From positions 1-7,780 of the forward strand of contig DLSM01000009.1 in the NCBI GenBank assembly GCA_002500135.1: a stretch of 7,780 bases of DNA, given 5' to 3'. Shown here in pieces: positions 5,761-7,780 of this stretch. The notes under the pieces were generated by a model that was given only the letters and a program-made list of their open reading frames with translations, made no database searches and had not been told where the DNA came from. Within the stretch, counting starts at the first letter, position 1. Each line of letters begins with the position of its first letter. Made by a program: the position numbers and the translations under genes. This DNA comes from Christensenella sp. UBA7862 (GTDB taxonomy: Bacteria > Bacillota > Clostridia > Christensenellales > UBA1242).

Positions 5761-6699
5761 ATGATTTTAAGTGTGAGCAGACGGACGGATATTCCTGCGT
5801 TTTATAGTGATTGGTTTTTTGATTGTTTGAAAAAGGGTTTTGTGCTTGTTCCAAACCCTATAAACAAAAGTAAAATTGCTAGAATTGAATTGCAGCCAAT
5901 TAAGTTGGAAAGCGTTTCAACCAATCTTTTGGGCGAAAAGACGGTGGATATTTCTGGCAATCTTGAGGGAATTGTCTTTTGGACAAAGAACCCACAACCT
6001 ATGATTGACAAATTAAAACTTCTCGGCGACATAAAATATTATTTTTTATACACGCTGAACGCCTACCCAAGGACGATTGAGAAAAATCTTCCGTCACTAG
6101 ATAGACGAATTGAAAGTTTTAAACAGTTGTCAAAGTTTTGTCCAGTTGTTTGGAGATATGACCCCATTTTGATTGCTGACGGCATTGACGAAAACTGGCA
6201 TGTGGAGCAATTTAGGTTTCTTTGCTCTCAACTTGAAGGATATACAAAATATTGCAAAATTAGTTTTCTTATTGAAAGTTACAAAGGCTGTTCCAAATCT
6301 GTTCACACCCCCTCTCTGGGGCAAAAAGAGTACATCTTGTCAAAAATTTCTGAAATAGCAAAAGAGCATGGAATTCAGATTGAAGCCTGTGCCGAAAAAG
6401 ACGACTGGCGAAAATATGGCATTGTTCCGAGTAAGTGTATTGACGGCGAAATTTTCGAAGAGCTTTTAAGTGACCGTTTTAAGGACCAAAACATCTCTGT
6501 CAAACGTAAAGACAACAAAATTGACGGACAACGCAAAAATTGTGGTTGTATGCCAGCGATTGATATTGGAAGATATGACACTTGCAAATATGGCTGCAGC
6601 TATTGTTATGCGATGAAAACAACCCCACAATCTATGTTCGACCCACACTTAGGTGAAATTTATGAAAGAAAAACAGAATTGTCATTTGAGTATAAATAA
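5761..6699 (+). CDS. DUF1848 family protein with C-terminal CX3CX2C cysteine motif
   Basis: This 312-aa protein has the DUF1848 hallmarks in order: MILSVSRRTDIPAFYSDW at the start, FWTKNPQPM (73-81), WRYDPILIADG (131-141), a CAEKDDW segment (210-216), a CID motif (226-228), then the cysteine-rich end CGCMPAIDIGRYDTCKYGC with YCYA. The cysteines are C261, C263, C275, C279 and C282. C275-x3-C279-x2-C282 has the spacing of the radical SAM iron-sulfur site, but at the C terminus rather than near the N terminus. The family is uncharacterised, so the reaction is unknown. Iron-sulfur binding is an inference. The length is usual for the family. It has its own promoter and ends three bases before a hairpin terminator, so it appears monocistronic. 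There are no membrane segments, so it is probably cytoplasmic. Confidence 0.88.
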   Translation: MILSVSRRTDIPAFYSDWFFDCLKKGFVLVPNPINKSKIARIELQPIKLESVSTNLLGEKTVDISGNLEGIVFWTKNPQPMIDKLKLLGDIKYYFLYTLNAYPRTIEKNLPSLDRRIESFKQLSKFCPVVWRYDPILIADGIDENWHVEQFRFLCSQLEGYTKYCKISFLIESYKGCSKSVHTPSLGQKEYILSKISEIAKEHGIQIEACAEKDDWRKYGIVPSKCIDGEIFEELLSDRFKDQNISVKRKDNKIDGQRKNCGCMPAIDIGRYDTCKYGCSYCYAMKTTPQSMFDPHLGEIYERKTELSFEYK

Positions 6700-6703
6700 A
6701 AAC

Positions 6704-6730
6704 TCCCTCTAAGAATTTATCTTAGGGGGA
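6704..6730. terminator. Hairpin terminator between DUF1848 and the zinc-ribbon gene
   Basis: TCCCTCTAAGA (6704-6714) pairs with TCTTAGGGGGA (6720-6730), with one G-T wobble and a five-base loop. On the minus strand it runs into GTTTTTATTT, a good terminator tract for the zinc-ribbon gene. On the plus strand the T tract is weak (AATTTAT), so it is less certain for DUF1848. Confidence 0.7.
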
Positions 6731-6773
6731 AATTTATAAAAGGGGATCTTCATTTGTTATTTTGTGATTGTTT

Positions 6774-7016
6774 TTATTTTGGTCTTACTAACATCCAAAT
6801 TATCCACAATCCACCAGTAAAAAGAATCATAAAAAAATCTACCAGAGCATTATATTGTTTCGGAACTCTTACGGTTACATTTGCAGTTGCAGCCGAAGAA
6901 GATGCAGCCGACCCAGCTTCGGCACTTGCCCTATTCAAATTTTTGGTTTCAACCCCACAGTGAGTACAAACCACAGCATCATCCGAAATTTCTTTCCCAC
7001 ATTTATGACAGTACAT
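6774..7016 (-). CDS. Zinc-ribbon protein with a C-terminal membrane helix
   Basis: This 80-aa protein begins MYCHKCGKEISDDAVVCTHCG, a zinc ribbon with C3, C6, C17 and C20 as metal ligands. A low-complexity Ala/Ser linker follows (about 31-46), then a basic segment VRVPKQYN, and one hydrophobic helix near the end (about 57-76, ALVDFFMILFTGGLWIIWMLV) followed by RPK. This layout is common in small Firmicutes membrane proteins of unknown role. The start is ATG at 7016, preceded by AGGAGGTGA (7022-7030). A GTG at 7025 lies inside that ribosome binding site and is rejected. The promoter at 7048-7076 is near consensus and its spacer is filled by an operator, so it is probably repressed by the divergent XRE protein. 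The function is not known. Confidence 0.82.
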   Translation of the reverse strand: MYCHKCGKEISDDAVVCTHCGVETKNLNRASAEAGSAASSSAATANVTVRVPKQYNALVDFFMILFTGGLWIIWMLVRPK

Positions 7017-7047
7017 TTTTTTCACCTCCTATCAAATATTCGACATT

Positions 7048-7076
7048 ATTTTATACGAATATTTCTCGTATGTCAA
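7048..7076 (-). promoter_or_regulatory. Strong sigma-A promoter of the zinc-ribbon gene
   Basis: On the minus strand there is a perfect -35 TTGACA (7071-7076), a 17-base spacer and TAAAAT (7048-7053), five of six matches. Transcription would start near 7041, followed by AGGAGGTGA and the ATG at 7016. Confidence 0.8.
7053..7071. promoter_or_regulatory. Operator 1 (ATACGA-N7-TCGTAT)
   Basis: A 19-bp inverted repeat with six-base arms occupies exactly the spacer of the zinc-ribbon promoter and one base of each hexamer. Bound protein would block RNA polymerase. It shares the ACGA-N7-TCGT core with operator 2. Confidence 0.72.
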
Positions 7077-7081
7077 GTAAA

Positions 7082-7100
7082 AAACGAAAATTTTTCGTAT
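7082..7100. promoter_or_regulatory. Operator 2 (ACGA-N7-TCGT core)
   Basis: The core ACGAAAATTTTTCGT (7084-7098) is a near-perfect palindrome with the same seven-base gap as operator 1. Its centre is 29 bp away, close to three helical turns. It overlaps the first bases of the regulator -10 box, which implies autoregulation. Confidence 0.68.
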
Positions 7101-7103
7101 ACT
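7098..7103 (+). promoter_or_regulatory. -10 box of the XRE regulator gene
   Basis: TATACT matches five of six positions and lies six bases before the ATG at 7110. The -35 region at the 17-base position (AAGTAA, 7075-7080) is poor, suggesting a weak promoter. Confidence 0.5.
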
Positions 7104-7109
7104 ACATTT

Positions 7110-7310
7110 ATGAACATAGGACAGACAATAAAGGAATTAAGAAAAGAGTGTAATATGTCGCAAACGGAACTTGCAAACAAACTTTTCATAAGCCAAGATA
7201 CAGTTTCGTTGTGGGAAAGAGGCAAAAGCAACCCAGACATAGAAATGCTTATAGAATTGACTAAAATTTTTAATGTTTCAAGTGATTATTTGCTTGGGCT
7301 TGAAAAATAG
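7110..7310 (+). CDS. Small XRE-family HTH transcriptional regulator
   Basis: This 66-aa protein is essentially a single Cro/CI-type HTH domain. It has MNIGQTIKELRKECNMSQTELANKL, then the recognition helix region SQDTVSLWERGKSNPD (28-43), and the typical end LTKIFNVSSDYLLGLEK. Single-domain proteins of this kind bind palindromic operators as dimers. The open frame extends far upstream, through the operators and the opposite gene, but ATG 7110 is the natural family start. No ribosome binding site precedes it, and the -10 box sits so close that the mRNA is probably leaderless. It is divergent from the zinc-ribbon gene, with two matching operators between them, so it most likely represses that gene and itself. 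A tail with A/T runs but no clear terminator follows. Confidence 0.9.
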   Translation: MNIGQTIKELRKECNMSQTELANKLFISQDTVSLWERGKSNPDIEMLIELTKIFNVSSDYLLGLEK

Positions 7311-7383
7311 GAAGCAAAAATGAAGTAAATTGAAAAAACTTTATAAAAAAATAAAAATTTCTAAAAAAATTTTGAAATTCTCA

Positions 7384-7412
7384 TTGACAAAAGATAAAGA
7401 CTTTGATATTAT
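7384..7412 (+). promoter_or_regulatory. Promoter of the tRNA-Ala/tRNA-Ile unit, with an upstream A/T-rich element
   Basis: A perfect TTGACA (7384-7389), 17 bases, then TATTAT (7407-7412, five of six). Upstream at about 7344-7383 are A and T tracts typical of an UP element for stable RNA genes. The start would be near 7419, five bases before the mature tRNA. Confidence 0.85.
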
Positions 7413-7423
7413 ATTGGTGTTTT

Positions 7424-7500
7424 GGGGGTATAGCTCAGTTGGCTAGAGCGTCTGCCTTGCACGCAGAAGGTCGTCGGTTCGAGTCCGACTATCTCCACCA
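7424..7500 (+). tRNA. tRNA-Ala (anticodon TGC)
   Basis: A 77-base tRNA with encoded CCA. The acceptor GGGGGTA pairs with TATCTCC (two G-T wobbles). The D arm is in TAGCTCAGTTGGCTAGAGC. The anticodon stem TCTGC/GCAGA holds the loop CTTGCAC with TGC at 7458-7460. The T arm GTCGG-TTCGAGT-CCGAC is perfect. Confidence 0.97.
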
Positions 7501-7509
7501 CCAGACTTC

Positions 7510-7560
7510 GAATGTGATGTTCATAAAAATATCTCCTTTATTTCCTTAAATATCACATTC
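7510..7560. repeat. 9-bp inverted repeat between the two tRNA genes
   Basis: GAATGTGAT (7510-7518) and ATCACATTC (7552-7560) are perfect inverted repeats flanking 33 AT-rich bases. In the precursor RNA they would form a stem separating tRNA-Ala from tRNA-Ile, perhaps a processing signal. There is no T tract, so it is not a normal terminator. Confidence 0.55.
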
Positions 7561-7582
7561 TCCATATGGGCAAAAATTATAT

Positions 7583-7659
7583 TGGAATGTAGCTCAGCCG
7601 GTTAGAGCACCACCCTGATAAGGTGGGGGTCGGTGGTTCGAGTCCACTCATTCCAACCA
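7583..7659 (+). tRNA. tRNA-Ile (anticodon GAT)
   Basis: A 77-base tRNA with encoded CCA. The acceptor TGGAATG pairs perfectly with CATTCCA, so the first pair is U1-A72. The anticodon stem CCACC/GGTGG holds the loop CTGATAA with GAT at 7617-7619. The T arm is GGTGG-TTCGAGT-CCACT with one G-T wobble. No separate promoter is evident, so it is probably cotranscribed with tRNA-Ala. Confidence 0.96.
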
Positions 7660-7660
7660 C

Positions 7661-7692
7661 AGAAAGTAGGGTAACCTGCTTTCTTTGTTTTT
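7661..7692 (+). terminator. Rho-independent terminator of the tRNA unit
   Basis: AGAAAGTAGG (7661-7670) pairs with CCTGCTTTCT (7675-7684), with one G-T wobble, closed by a GTAA (GNRA-type) tetraloop and followed by TTGTTTTT. Confidence 0.9.
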
Positions 7693-7709
7693 ATGAAGAA
7701 AATTATCCA

Positions 7710-7766
7710 CCACCCTCACCTTATGCAAAGTAGCACTTTGCCAAATGCGTTGCATTTGCAGGGTGG
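7710..7766. repeat. Three-stem palindromic element at the window edge
   Basis: An outer stem CCACCCT (7710-7716) and AGGGTGG (7760-7766) encloses two adjacent perfect hairpins, GCAAAGT-agc-ACTTTGC (7725-7741) and CAAATGC-gtt-GCATTTG (7742-7758). The right arm can alternatively form GGTGG-gca-CCACC (7762-7774). No coding frame or T tract accounts for it. It lies after the tRNA terminator. It may be an intergenic repeat unit or a structured RNA, and it may extend past the window. Confidence 0.55.
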
Positions 7767-7780
7767 GCACCACCGTGAAG

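Noticed and set aside
5621..5854. 77-aa minus-strand open frame
   Set aside because: It is antisense to the 71-aa ORF, the DUF1848 promoter and the DUF1848 start, and has no supporting signals.
6855..7109. Extended 151-aa version of the small XRE regulator
   Set aside because: The upstream part is the antisense of the zinc-ribbon gene and crosses both operators and promoters; the HTH domain begins at the ATG at 7110.
7424..7659. Ala/Ile tRNA pair as the spacer of an rRNA operon
   Set aside because: The pair has its own promoter just upstream and a terminator just after, the order is Ala then Ile, and no 16S or 23S sequence is visible.
1..7780. CRISPR array, insertion sequence or prophage genes
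   Set aside because: No regularly spaced direct repeats and no transposase, integrase or phage structural protein can be seen in any frame.

Overview
The window looks like a chromosomal segment of an AT-rich, endospore-forming Firmicute, most likely an uncultured Clostridia-type gut bacterium. The evidence is three sporulation/germination genes in a row (spoIIR, sleB, ypeB), consensus sigma-A promoters, strong AGGAGG ribosome binding sites, a surface protein with Listeria-Bacteroides (InlB B-type) repeats, and a DUF1540-like cysteine protein. The lineage is an inference from gene content, not from a marker phylogeny.

Layout. At 1-862 is the 3' end of a repeat-type surface protein. It converges on a small minus-strand two-module cysteine protein (864-1181). 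A divergent intergenic region then gives the promoter for rplI (ribosomal protein L9, 1348-1785), which stands alone and is followed by a folded palindromic element and a rho-independent terminator. At 2042-4597 is a tight operon, spoIIR-sleB-ypeB, linking forespore signalling (SpoIIR) to the cortex-lytic enzyme SleB and its partner YpeB. A strong bidirectional terminator closes it.

From 4673 to 5684 is a more AT-rich block that looks like a small accessory cassette. A minus-strand regulator made of two tandem Cro/CI-type HTH domains is transcribed divergently from two small unrecognised ORFs (47 and 71 aa). The intergenic region holds back-to-back promoters and a 9-bp inverted repeat. Next come a DUF1848 protein with a C-terminal radical-SAM-like cysteine motif (5761-6699) and a hairpin terminator.

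At 6774-7310 is a second miniature regulatory switch. A zinc-ribbon plus membrane-helix protein (minus) faces a 66-aa XRE regulator (plus). Two matching operators, ACGA-N7-TCGT, sit 29 bp apart. One fills the -35/-10 spacer of the zinc-ribbon promoter, and the other abuts the -10 of the regulator, whose mRNA appears to be leaderless.

The right end is a tRNA-Ala(TGC)/tRNA-Ile(GAT) pair with its own strong promoter and terminator, then an elaborate palindromic element at the window edge. No CRISPR array, insertion sequence or rRNA gene is visible, and no gap between genes exceeds about 260 bases.
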